This document shows, piece by piece, positions 15,930 through 24,362 of a stretch of 64,000 nucleotides of DNA. Origin of the DNA: Chloroflexota bacterium (lineage in GTDB: Bacteria > Chloroflexota > Anaerolineae > Anaerolineales > Villigracilaceae); NCBI GenBank assembly GCA_026390015.1, contig JAPLGS010000077.1:56770-120769 (forward strand), in the 5' to 3' direction. The position numbers and the translations under genes are program-made. How positions within the stretch are numbered: position 1 is the first letter of the stretch; every line of letters begins with the position of its first letter. The notes below the pieces were generated by a model. The model was given only the letters and a program-made list of their open reading frames with translations, had not been told where the DNA came from and ran no database searches.

Positions 15930-18380
15930 TCACGGCACTTCATAAATCACAGTACTTCCCTGTTGAAAAATGGATTTAAGGTGAGATTGGAATTTCTCTT
16001 CATTTACTTGCAGGGCTGATCGTTCGAGGTTGCCGATATAAACATAGCGAATATTATATTTTGCGATGATGGCTTGCGCATCGTCCCAGCGGGTGGTGTT
16101 ATAGAGTTTTTTTATATCCTCGCTGCGGGAGGCTTGCGGCTCGTAACTACCGCGCCATTGTGCCTCGTGACCAGTCCAGCCGAGCACGGTTTGCAGCCCT
16201 GTGTACATGGAGATGCGCGCATAAGCAGAGTAACCGCCGCCAACAGCTTCGGAGATGACCCCATTTGGAACGTTGTGGAGGAATTTTATGGCTGCAGCTT
16301 CATCAGGGTTCTCGCGGATAATACGGTCAAAGTCATCGAGGGTGAATCCTCCCAAGGGTTTAAAGTTATTCGTCTTTGTGATCAGGCCGAAGACAGGGAA
16401 TAGTAATCCTGAAAAAACAACAAAACCGATCACAATTCGAAAGACAATATCTATCAGACCGCGCAATTTTTGAAGTAGATATGCAACTGCGAAAGCCGCG
16501 GCGAGACTCCATAACATCCACGCTTGATAGTAGAACTTGAAGACTGTGTTAATTCGATAGCCAAATTGGTCACGCAGATAAACAAAATCGGGGACGAGGA
16601 TGAGGATGGCGCCGAGGGTAAGCAGCAGCAGGATGAATTGAGTGGAAAGAACAGAAGTCGGAAGGTTGTCTTCGGTCTGCGGTCTATCAGCTATAGTAAA
16701 AGAATTTTGAAATAAGAAGGCAAGTGACGGAATCAAAACTGCCAGCAAAGTAATAAGGCTTCCAATGTAACTTAATCTGCGCAAGGATGTTGCGCTAACG
16801 AATTGACTGGCGGTCATGCTTTGCGATTTAAGGAAATTTATAACAAAATCTTTTTCAACGAAAGATCCGATCCAGCCAATGGAGAATGTGAGCAGAAATA
16901 GAACAAAAGTAAAACCAAGCCCAAGTGAAAAACCAAGCTTCCAATTTGACGGTATCTTTTCGCCGCGCCATAAATAGATCAGATATGCAAGAATGGGAAC
17001 GAGAAGCGTTCCCCACATCACCCATAAATGTACGCCGCGCGTGGGATACATGAAGTTGGGCAAAAGACCGCCTGCTTGAGATGAGAAGCCGAGATAGAAC
17101 GGAAAATATAACAAAATCGAAAGAATACCGAGCGGTAAGCCAAGCAGAAAAACATCTTCGAGACGCGCCCAACTCCAGCCAGCTTCATCCGCGCGCCAGA
17201 GGATGTACGCGGCAACGATCAATGCCGCCGCGATGAGAATGTCCCATGTGTTGAGGAAGGCCAGTCCGCCGATGACCAGCGCGGAAAATAAAAAACCCTG
17301 AACGTTGATATTTAATTTTGCGCCAAACATATTGATCGTTCCGCGAAAACCGCCGAAAAGTAGATTCATTGCGACGGAGATGGCGAGCAATCCAAATGGA
17401 ATTGCAAGCACATGCGGATGCAGATCACCCAGCAGGAAGGAGAAGAATGGAAACTCGTCAATCACATCACCCGTCCAAGCGCCTATCATGTTGTAATCTT
17501 GAATGATGCGCGAAGAACGCCACCACCAAAAGTAACGGTCAAGTGGGATCCAATGAAGTGGAGTTGCGGGCGGCTGGGATAATTCTTTCATATCCAACCA
17601 GGCCCACAAGCGGTTGGAATATTCACCGGTTACAGAATCTTTCGCCCAGAACAATCCGCCCTGATGCAGGATCTCAAGCAGCGCACCAAAGTTTGAGACA
17701 AGCAGCAGGAAGAGCGGGGCGAGGAGGGAGTTTCCAATTTTCGATTTTTTATCTTCGATTTCCAATTTGGAAAGCAGGTTATATAAAATACCATACGAAC
17801 CGAGCGCGCCAAGAGCGAAGATGAGCGAGCTCATCAGGTTGTGCGCCATGCTGCCAGTGATGCCAGAAACGTGCGCGAGCATGGCGGTCATCACGTAGCC
17901 GAAGTAATAATACGAAATGGCGTATCCTGAAAGCCAAGGATCCTGCGGAGGAAAAGTTGGCGAGCGCAAAATGCCATTAATAAAAGCCAATTCCATTGGC
18001 TTCTCGGTGCTGGCTAATTCAGGGTTGGCCGAGCGGACGAAGGCAAGAAATGCAAATGCAAGAAAAAATAAAATTTCAGTTGTTAGAATCAGGGAGATAT
18101 TAGATTTGAGAAAATCAATAATGGCTGAACGATGACTGATAATTAACCAAATGCTTAGCCCAATAATAACGGCGAGGGCAAGCAAAATTCCGCCAAGATC
18201 ATTTTGCGCGATACCAAGAGAAGCCAACAGCCAGAAAATATATCCCCAGATCAGCAGACCTGCAGCACGTGACAAGGTATAACCTCTATCCGCCAGCGCG
18301 GGGAAAAGAGTATATGCTAGTGGAAAAGTCAGCCAGCCGAGAATACTTATGATGAAATACCAGGAGAAGAATGCAGTCAT
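15930..18380 (-). CDS. Chlor_Arch_YYY (DUF2298) integral membrane protein
   Basis: The 816-residue protein is highly hydrophobic with more than a dozen TM helices. It carries the family's YYYxG motif as YYYFG at residues 157-161, preceded by PMELAFINGILRS and FPPQDPW, and followed by the acidic/His block DEFPFFSFLLGDLHPHVLA. The C-terminal part ends in an extracytoplasmic region with YARISMYTGLQTVLGWTGHE and NIRYVYIGNLE. Known facts: the family occurs in Chloroflexota and some archaea and its function is undefined. The same blocks recur in the second half of the 1642-aa protein nearby, so the two probably act in one pathway, by context a surface glycosylation one. Two internal repeats lie in loops. 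Confidence 0.85.
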   Translation of the reverse strand: MTAFFSWYFIISILGWLTFPLAYTLFPALADRGYTLSRAAGLLIWGYIFWLLASLGIAQNDLGGILLALAVIIGLSIWLIISHRSAIIDFLKSNISLILTTEILFFLAFAFLAFVRSANPELASTEKPMELAFINGILRSPTFPPQDPWLSGYAISYYYFGYVMTAMLAHVSGITGSMAHNLMSSLIFALGALGSYGILYNLLSKLEIEDKKSKIGNSLLAPLFLLLVSNFGALLEILHQGGLFWAKDSVTGEYSNRLWAWLDMKELSQPPATPLHWIPLDRYFWWWRSSRIIQDYNMIGAWTGDVIDEFPFFSFLLGDLHPHVLAIPFGLLAISVAMNLLFGGFRGTINMFGAKLNINVQGFLFSALVIGGLAFLNTWDILIAAALIVAAYILWRADEAGWSWARLEDVFLLGLPLGILSILLYFPFYLGFSSQAGGLLPNFMYPTRGVHLWVMWGTLLVPILAYLIYLWRGEKIPSNWKLGFSLGLGFTFVLFLLTFSIGWIGSFVEKDFVINFLKSQSMTASQFVSATSLRRLSYIGSLITLLAVLIPSLAFLFQNSFTIADRPQTEDNLPTSVLSTQFILLLLTLGAILILVPDFVYLRDQFGYRINTVFKFYYQAWMLWSLAAAFAVAYLLQKLRGLIDIVFRIVIGFVVFSGLLFPVFGLITKTNNFKPLGGFTLDDFDRIIRENPDEAAAIKFLHNVPNGVISEAVGGGYSAYARISMYTGLQTVLGWTGHEAQWRGSYEPQASRSEDIKKLYNTTRWDDAQAIIAKYNIRYVYIGNLERSALQVNEEKFQSHLKSIFQQGSTVIYEVP
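16659..16697. repeat. Tandem-type repeat inside the YYY gene, site 1
   Basis: GGTTGTCTTCGGTCTGCGG followed by TCTATCAGC has the tandem TTCGGTCTGCGGTCT pattern typical of non-coding dispersed repeats. It encodes the hydrophilic loop ADRPQTEDNLPTS between two hydrophobic helices. Confidence 0.4.
17731..17774. repeat. Tandem/palindromic repeat inside the YYY gene, site 2
   Basis: TTTCCAATTT occurs twice, around TCGATTTTTTATCTTCGA, and the second copy runs into the palindrome CCAATTTGG. It encodes the charged loop SKLEIEDKKSKIGNS inside an otherwise hydrophobic protein. Confidence 0.5.
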
Positions 18381-18413
18381 TGACGTCCAGTTATAAGATA
18401 GCGGAAGGCGGGT

Positions 18414-19016
18414 TTAGGATAATTGTTTGACCATGCGATGATAGCCAAGAAACTCGTTTGAATGCTGAACTGTTTCAACGATCTGATATCCAAGACGTTG
18501 ATATAAACGCAGCGCATTTTGATTATAAAGACCAACCACCAAGGCGCACTTCATCAAGGCGGTTGACTGGGCGGATCGTTCGGCGTACGCAAGCAATCTT
18601 GAGCCGATGCCCTGCCCCTGCGCAGAGGAATGCACGCCGACATTGCTGACATAATACTCGTCACGCTCGGCTTCCCGTCCGCCGGGCAGAAAATATCCGC
18701 GCCAGAGAAAACGTAAAGCGGGCATCATTCCCATTGCAGGGAAAAGATGTGGAAGCACAGCCAGGTTAAGTTTATCAAGCCGAGCACCTTCACACGAAAC
18801 CAAGCCGCCTACTGGCTTGCCATCTATTTCTGCAACAAAAGCGATTCCGGAATCAAACCGGCCGGCGTTGCGAGTGACAAGATTTTTTATGATCGTGAAG
18901 ACAGGCTGGCGCGCGTCTTCAAAAAGATAATCGGCCAGCTTGCCCATCGAAAGGTACATTATTTCCGCGATGAACATGGAATCATTTTGGCAGGCTGGGC
19001 GGATATTAAAACTCAT
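18414..19016 (-). CDS. GNAT-family N-acetyltransferase
   Basis: The GNAT core is clear: FVAEIDGKPVGGLVS, then YVSNVGVHSSAQGQGIGSRLLAYAE (motif A, Q/RxxGxG/A), and the C-terminal LVVGLYNQNALRLYQRLGYQIVE. The start is taken at 19016 because this ATG overlaps the TGA of the upstream DUF952 gene as ATGA, indicating translational coupling; the track's upstream start would overlap that gene by about 20 bases. The substrate is unknown; this subfamily resembles RimI-like or small-molecule acetyltransferases. Confidence 0.88.
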   Translation of the reverse strand: MSFNIRPACQNDSMFIAEIMYLSMGKLADYLFEDARQPVFTIIKNLVTRNAGRFDSGIAFVAEIDGKPVGGLVSCEGARLDKLNLAVLPHLFPAMGMMPALRFLWRGYFLPGGREAERDEYYVSNVGVHSSAQGQGIGSRLLAYAERSAQSTALMKCALVVGLYNQNALRLYQRLGYQIVETVQHSNEFLGYHRMVKQLS

Positions 19017-19366
19017 TCGGGTAGAGAATGCCATTCGCCGTCAGAGTCAGGTTCGAAGTTTAGAACTGATTCGACTGCGGTTAAGTTGATGGGGCCAAAG
19101 ATATGCGGAAATTTATCGGATTCAGAAATACCCGGGGCAGGGATTCCAGCTGGCGGTTCCCACTTAAGCTCAGGCTTGAGTTTTGTTTCATCTAGTTTTA
19201 ACAACACCAGATCATTTCGTCCGCCATAAAAAGCGTTCGCAACATGCAGGACTTGCGTTTCAGTGGAGCAATGAATGAAGCCTTCGGTTTGTAAACTTGA
19301 CGCGTTGTATTCGCCGCGTGTTTGCGCGTCAAGCCATTCCTGTTTTGAAGTAATATGCAAAATCAA
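19013..19366 (-). CDS. DUF952 family protein
   Basis: The 117-residue protein matches DUF952: LHITSKQEWLDAQTRGEY, GFIHCST, LVLLKLDETKL and FPHIFGPINL. The family is small, cytosolic and of undefined biochemical function; members are sometimes fused to or encoded beside other enzymes. The start codon is TTG, well supported by GTAGGAGAT seven bases upstream. It is translationally coupled to the GNAT gene that follows. Confidence 0.9.
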   Translation of the reverse strand: MILHITSKQEWLDAQTRGEYNASSLQTEGFIHCSTETQVLHVANAFYGGRNDLVLLKLDETKLKPELKWEPPAGIPAPGISESDKFPHIFGPINLTAVESVLNFEPDSDGEWHSLPE

Positions 19367-19412
19367 GATGATCTCCTACCCAATTACTATTTACATAATT
19401 GGTAATTATATT

Positions 19413-22400
19413 CTACGGGATGACTTCGTAAATAACTGTATCGCCGTAACGATAAACTTCCTTCCAAAGAACGCCATTGAATTCATCAAACTTCAGCAGG
19501 CAGCTGGGGATTCTCTGGTCAACCTGCGCGTATTTGACAAGTTCCAATTGTCCAACAACGATATAGCGTACATTGTATTTGCGTAAGAAATTCACCGCCG
19601 CAGTTTGATCTGGAGAAGTATAGAAACTATCCACATCGACACCACGTTGGATGATCTGGTTTGACTCCATGGCGCGTTGCTGTTGTTGATGATATTGCCA
19701 GCCAACCACGCTGGGCAGACCTGTATAAGTGGTAATGCGGGAATGCCATCGATATTGAACTCCAGCCGGAGCGGCTTCGACAATTACCGGCGAGCCTTCA
19801 ATATTTTCCTGCATCCAGCGGATCGCGTGATAGTCCTCTTCAAAAGAGAAATTGCGTCCATAATCTGCATAGGAGGAATATTGCATGTAGGTCATACTGT
19901 CGAGCGTGTGCGGCGCAGAGGGAGTCATGCGGTCGCTGATCTTGTCGGAGGTTGCGGTGAGGGTGAAAAGTAATGCGCCCGTGGCCAGCGCATAAAGCCC
20001 GACTTGATAAATTGTGCGCCAGCGGATTCTCCAAAATGGGAATATATTTAACAGCCAGCCAAATGCCGCGGCCGCACTGACAGCCAGCAGCATCCAGGCT
20101 TGTAAATATAATTTGAAGACCGTGTTCATACGTCCAATATCACCGACCAGCACAACGACTTCAACAGCGATGGTGAGCACAAGCGCTGTGCCGATCATCA
20201 TCAACGCGCCGCGTTTGACATCGGGCAGGTCCGGGCGCAGGAGCAGAATCCCAGCCCAGGCCGCCAGCGGCAATGCCAGCCAGCCGATGCGGACACCTTC
20301 CACCGCGAAGTAAGCCAGCAAAGCGATAATCACCGCCAGCCCAATTTCGATCGGCAGGGAATAATCACGCAGTTTCTGTAAATGCGAAACCGGTGTGGAT
20401 TCCATCCACTCACGCGTTTCCCAGGCGAGCCACGCCACAATGATAAAGAGGAACAAGCCCCATTGCGTGACATATGAAGAGATCGGTGTGTGCGAACCTG
20501 TCCACGGATCTACTGCGCCATAGCTGAGGCTGTACCAATGTGTGAACGGTGAATACATTGCCGAACTGAGTATATATAGGAAAGCCGCCGCGCCCACGGC
20601 GATCACTGCGCGCAGGAGCCAACTCTCATCCCTGGCCCATCCCCTTTGGATAAAGGCTAAAGGGATGGATTTTAGATCGAAATTTCGATACAACGTATAA
20701 GCCAACGCGATCGCCGCCAAAGGGAAGTAAGTATATAGATCCCAGGTATTCGTCGGCTTGAGCGCACCGATCATCAATGCGCCGATGCCGAATGTCGCGA
20801 CCCATTCCGAACGACTCATTTCTGCACGTGATTTTATAAATGATACCGCCCATGCAATAATGAACAATGTGATCGGCATAACAAGCATATGCGCGTGCAT
20901 GTCGCTGTACAGGAAAGTAAATAAAGGAAATTCCGTGATCGGTTCCACATCATTCGGTGCGGGAATTACTCGACTGGGATTCCAGTACCAGTCTCCGCGG
21001 CCGATCGGCAGCTGCATCCCGCCGAACGACAGATACAATCCTTTGGCGGCGAATATCCATTTTTGGATGATGTTCGCGTCCACTGGAACCAGTCCATCTG
21101 GCGCGGCGATTCTTTGGAATCCATTGAAGATCATCCGCACCGTTCCAAGGTTGCCCAAGAGAATGGTCATGACCGAAGCAGACAGGCCGGAGATCCATGC
21201 AGAAGACTGAATTTTGGAAGCCGAATCTTTATCCGTTTTAACAAGTGAAAACGCAACCGTGAACGCGCCGACCGCGATCAACGCAAACCACGTCGGCAAA
21301 ATAAGGTTGTACGCGATCGAAGGCACAATGCCAAGCAATTTCACCGGCGTGCCAGCCAGCACAAAACCGTAATAGTAATAATTAATATAACCGCCCGCGT
21401 ACCACGGATCATACGGCGGGAAAGAAGTACTCTTCAACACCGCGTTGAAATACGAAAAATCCATCGGCCGCTCACCGCCTTTTGCGGGATGCCACAGATC
21501 CGCATTGCCGAGTCGAATGAACAGATCGATAAGGAAGAAGACGAGAAACAGTATTTCCACCATGACGAAGAATCTGCGGTTTGAATTCCACTCCGCTTTG
21601 AACTGCTCTCTGCGGATCATCCACAAGCTGACGCCTGCCGCAGCGATCAGAACAAACACCACGCTGATGGTGACCCGCGTATACGGCACGCCGACAGATC
21701 CGCCCATCCACGCGATCCATGCCAGCAAAGCCAGCCCCACAACTCGTCCAAGCGGATATGAATATTGGCCAAGTCCTGGCAAAGCCAAACGTGTGATCGG
21801 ATAAGCAAACAATCCCAGCACAAAAATAAATCCATACCAAAATAAAATTCCGAGAATTGGATATTTATTTTGAAGCCAATTGTAATTAAATAACTGAGAC
21901 CATGTTCCGCCAGCGGTTTGTTGCGCAAGGCGGGTATCGGGAAGCATCAGATCTTTGTAATTATTTGCCAGCTTCGGCAGGAGATGAACAACGTTCGTTA
22001 AATCCACAGTGCCAAGCTGCGCGAGAACTTTCGCCGCTTCATAATCGTCCGTCTTCTGGAAAATCATCACTTTTGGATGATCGTAGAATGTGAAAGCTTC
22101 TTCCGCGGCTTGATCGTTGATCACGAGCGGCCCAAGAGTAGGATACGATTCAAAGACCGCCACCAGATTAAATCCCAAGCGGCCTTCATATTGGCCGGGT
22201 TTGGCAAGACGATAGCATTTAATTATATTTTCATTTTCCGGGCAACCGAGCAGATCGCGATAATACTTTGTCGTCAGCGGATATCTTTCAGGCAGCCGCG
22301 TGATCTGCGCATACTGATGATTGGTCGGGATGAAAATATAATCGGCCTGATTAAGCGTATTTTGAAAGAGGGCCAGTTTGTCTGGGTTATCATCCCAATA

Positions 22401-24341
22401 AACCTGCAAATTCAGATCGCCGCGATACATTCCGCCAAAGGGATCGTATCCATCAAGGCGGAAGGGCAAACCCCAGTCATAATCTGTCTCATTGGCGAAG
22501 GATGCGCCGGAAAGAGTCAGGTTTTGTGTGCCGAAAGTTTCCAACATCAACGTGTATGTCGCATTCGTCGAGACAGGCACAGGCTCAGCAAAAGTGAATA
22601 AAATTTGCGGGCCGCGCGGGTCTTTTGAATCAGGCGCATAGAGTTTGGCGGATGCGCTCGCAAATATCTGTCCGGGATCATCGACAGCGGCAATAGACAG
22701 ATCGAGTCTGACTGCGGACGTTGAAAGATCGGTAGCGTGAGCAAGAATTACGCCGGTCAACACGCCATCTTGTTTCGGCGCGATCACGGTAGTATACGGA
22801 ACTCCAGGTTGAACAAACCCGCTATTCGGGAATGAAATGGGCTGCGAGATGACGTTTCCATTATTTGTGCGAATCTGCAAGTTGATCGGACCCGGCACAT
22901 TCTCATAGATCCAGCGCGAGGCCGCCATACGGGTTTCGTCTCGCAGATAAATGCTCTGGAAAGCGAACGCCCAGATTGCGGTCAACACTAGAACTGTAAC
23001 GCCGATACTGCCGGCCAATATAGTTGGAAGATTTAAACGTTTAAGCTTTCCAACCTGCCAACCTGCCAACTCAAAAATGAACCACGCTGCCATCATGCAC
23101 AGCAACGGATAGACCGGCAGTTGATAGCGCATGGTCGGGTTAAATTGCATGGATTGCCAGCCAAAATAAAACGCGGTCCAGCCCCACAGCAATAAGTGAC
23201 GCCATTCCCCTTTGAGTATCTTCCAGCCCATGAGCAGGAATCCAGCCCATGCGAGAATACCAAGCGGAGGGCCCAGCCCCCAAACAGTTAAATTGATGAA
23301 CGAATATAAATGCGTGCGCCGCGCCCATTGTAAATTCCACGGCAGGTCGGATTCTCCGGTAGCCTGAAGGCGCTGCTCACTGATATTCGCGACCCAATGC
23401 GGGTCGAGACCCAATCCATTGAATGCGTAAGGCTGAAAAATGCGGAAGGATACGATCGTCGTCAATCCGCCGGCGATCAAAAACAAACTGATCATTAACC
23501 AGTAATCAGTATTCTGTTTTTTGTTTTCATCGTACAAAAAATAACGGACAATGAAAGCCCCCGGCAGCATGACCGCCAGCACCGCCGCGTTGATCTTGGA
23601 TGCCATCGCCATGCCCAGGGCAAAACCAAATCCGATACTGAGCCAGAAAAGGGGAGAGCGCAGGGAATTAGTAATTATGGATTGGAGAGTAGGCCGGTCT
23701 TCAAGTTCATTTATTTCCTGATCCCTACTTCCTAATTCCTTATAATTTATTATCCCCACCGCAAAATAAAGCGTCAGGAATATAAATACATTAACAAACA
23801 GGTCCGAAGTAAAAAAGTGTGATTGCTGTATCTGCATCACAGCCAAAGAGGAGAACGCTGCGGAGATCAAACCTATCCGCCGCCCGTATAGATTTGAAAC
23901 AATAAGATAAAGCAAAAATATGGTGAAGAGATCCGCCAGTGCTGAGAATTGTCTCGCGAAGAATTTCGATTTACCAATATCCTCGTTGTTGGTCAACTCG
24001 ATGGCGGACCGCACCAGGGTTAGCGGCAGATCGCCATACACATAGGAAGCATTTCCTCGATTGTATGGGTTAAGCGTGGATGTGGCAGAGTCGAAATATT
24101 CTCCAGGTGTTAGCCAGCGTTTCAGTTCCGGCGGGCAGGCCTCCATAGGGATGAGCGGATCTTCACAGGAATGCGCGCGCAAATTATCCAGCACACCCGT
24201 CATGAATAATTCATCCGGATGCTGGTGATATCCCTCCCCCCACTGCACACCGCTCAAGCGCAAATAACCCGCCATCAACAGGACAAGAATAAAAAGCAGG
24301 TCATAAACCCAGTCGCGTTTTTTGATTTTTGAATTTTCCAT
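19413..24341 (-). CDS. Giant membrane protein: GT39-like N-terminal half fused to a YYY (DUF2298) domain
   Basis: This 1642-residue protein has two membrane halves. Residues 1-470 form a GT39/PMT-like domain with the external acidic motif HQHPDELF near residue 42. Residues 475-840 are mostly extracytoplasmic with beta-rich segments. From about 850 to the end lies a YYY domain with YYYYG at 988-992, preceded by RPMDFSYFNAVLKS and FPPYDPW and followed by TEFPLFTFLYSDMHAHMLV, all matching the 816-aa protein. The end, RITTYTGLPSVVGW and YIVVGQLELVKYA, also matches it. I infer a bifunctional sugar transfer machine; the donor and acceptor are unknown. Two repeat-like insertions lie in frame at 23022-23071 and 23667-23744. 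Confidence 0.85.
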   Translation of the reverse strand: MENSKIKKRDWVYDLLFILVLLMAGYLRLSGVQWGEGYHQHPDELFMTGVLDNLRAHSCEDPLIPMEACPPELKRWLTPGEYFDSATSTLNPYNRGNASYVYGDLPLTLVRSAIELTNNEDIGKSKFFARQFSALADLFTIFLLYLIVSNLYGRRIGLISAAFSSLAVMQIQQSHFFTSDLFVNVFIFLTLYFAVGIINYKELGSRDQEINELEDRPTLQSIITNSLRSPLFWLSIGFGFALGMAMASKINAAVLAVMLPGAFIVRYFLYDENKKQNTDYWLMISLFLIAGGLTTIVSFRIFQPYAFNGLGLDPHWVANISEQRLQATGESDLPWNLQWARRTHLYSFINLTVWGLGPPLGILAWAGFLLMGWKILKGEWRHLLLWGWTAFYFGWQSMQFNPTMRYQLPVYPLLCMMAAWFIFELAGWQVGKLKRLNLPTILAGSIGVTVLVLTAIWAFAFQSIYLRDETRMAASRWIYENVPGPINLQIRTNNGNVISQPISFPNSGFVQPGVPYTTVIAPKQDGVLTGVILAHATDLSTSAVRLDLSIAAVDDPGQIFASASAKLYAPDSKDPRGPQILFTFAEPVPVSTNATYTLMLETFGTQNLTLSGASFANETDYDWGLPFRLDGYDPFGGMYRGDLNLQVYWDDNPDKLALFQNTLNQADYIFIPTNHQYAQITRLPERYPLTTKYYRDLLGCPENENIIKCYRLAKPGQYEGRLGFNLVAVFESYPTLGPLVINDQAAEEAFTFYDHPKVMIFQKTDDYEAAKVLAQLGTVDLTNVVHLLPKLANNYKDLMLPDTRLAQQTAGGTWSQLFNYNWLQNKYPILGILFWYGFIFVLGLFAYPITRLALPGLGQYSYPLGRVVGLALLAWIAWMGGSVGVPYTRVTISVVFVLIAAAGVSLWMIRREQFKAEWNSNRRFFVMVEILFLVFFLIDLFIRLGNADLWHPAKGGERPMDFSYFNAVLKSTSFPPYDPWYAGGYINYYYYGFVLAGTPVKLLGIVPSIAYNLILPTWFALIAVGAFTVAFSLVKTDKDSASKIQSSAWISGLSASVMTILLGNLGTVRMIFNGFQRIAAPDGLVPVDANIIQKWIFAAKGLYLSFGGMQLPIGRGDWYWNPSRVIPAPNDVEPITEFPLFTFLYSDMHAHMLVMPITLFIIAWAVSFIKSRAEMSRSEWVATFGIGALMIGALKPTNTWDLYTYFPLAAIALAYTLYRNFDLKSIPLAFIQRGWARDESWLLRAVIAVGAAAFLYILSSAMYSPFTHWYSLSYGAVDPWTGSHTPISSYVTQWGLFLFIIVAWLAWETREWMESTPVSHLQKLRDYSLPIEIGLAVIIALLAYFAVEGVRIGWLALPLAAWAGILLLRPDLPDVKRGALMMIGTALVLTIAVEVVVLVGDIGRMNTVFKLYLQAWMLLAVSAAAAFGWLLNIFPFWRIRWRTIYQVGLYALATGALLFTLTATSDKISDRMTPSAPHTLDSMTYMQYSSYADYGRNFSFEEDYHAIRWMQENIEGSPVIVEAAPAGVQYRWHSRITTYTGLPSVVGWQYHQQQQRAMESNQIIQRGVDVDSFYTSPDQTAAVNFLRKYNVRYIVVGQLELVKYAQVDQRIPSCLLKFDEFNGVLWKEVYRYGDTVIYEVIP
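23022..23071. repeat. Tandem/hairpin repeat inside the 1642-aa gene, site 1
   Basis: GTTGGAA and TTCCAAC flank the palindrome TTTAAACGTTTAA, and CAACCTGC is tandemly repeated next to it. It encodes the loop AGWQVGKLKRLNL. Confidence 0.5.
23667..23744. repeat. Repeat-like insertion inside the 1642-aa gene, site 2
   Basis: GGGAATTAGTAATTAT on one side and CTACTTCCTAATTCC on the other are inverted, tandem-type AT-rich blocks. They encode KELGSRDQEINELEDRP and following residues (about 201-225), a polar stretch between two TM helices. Confidence 0.45.
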
Positions 24342-24362
24342 AATTATTTTTTGGCGGCAAAA

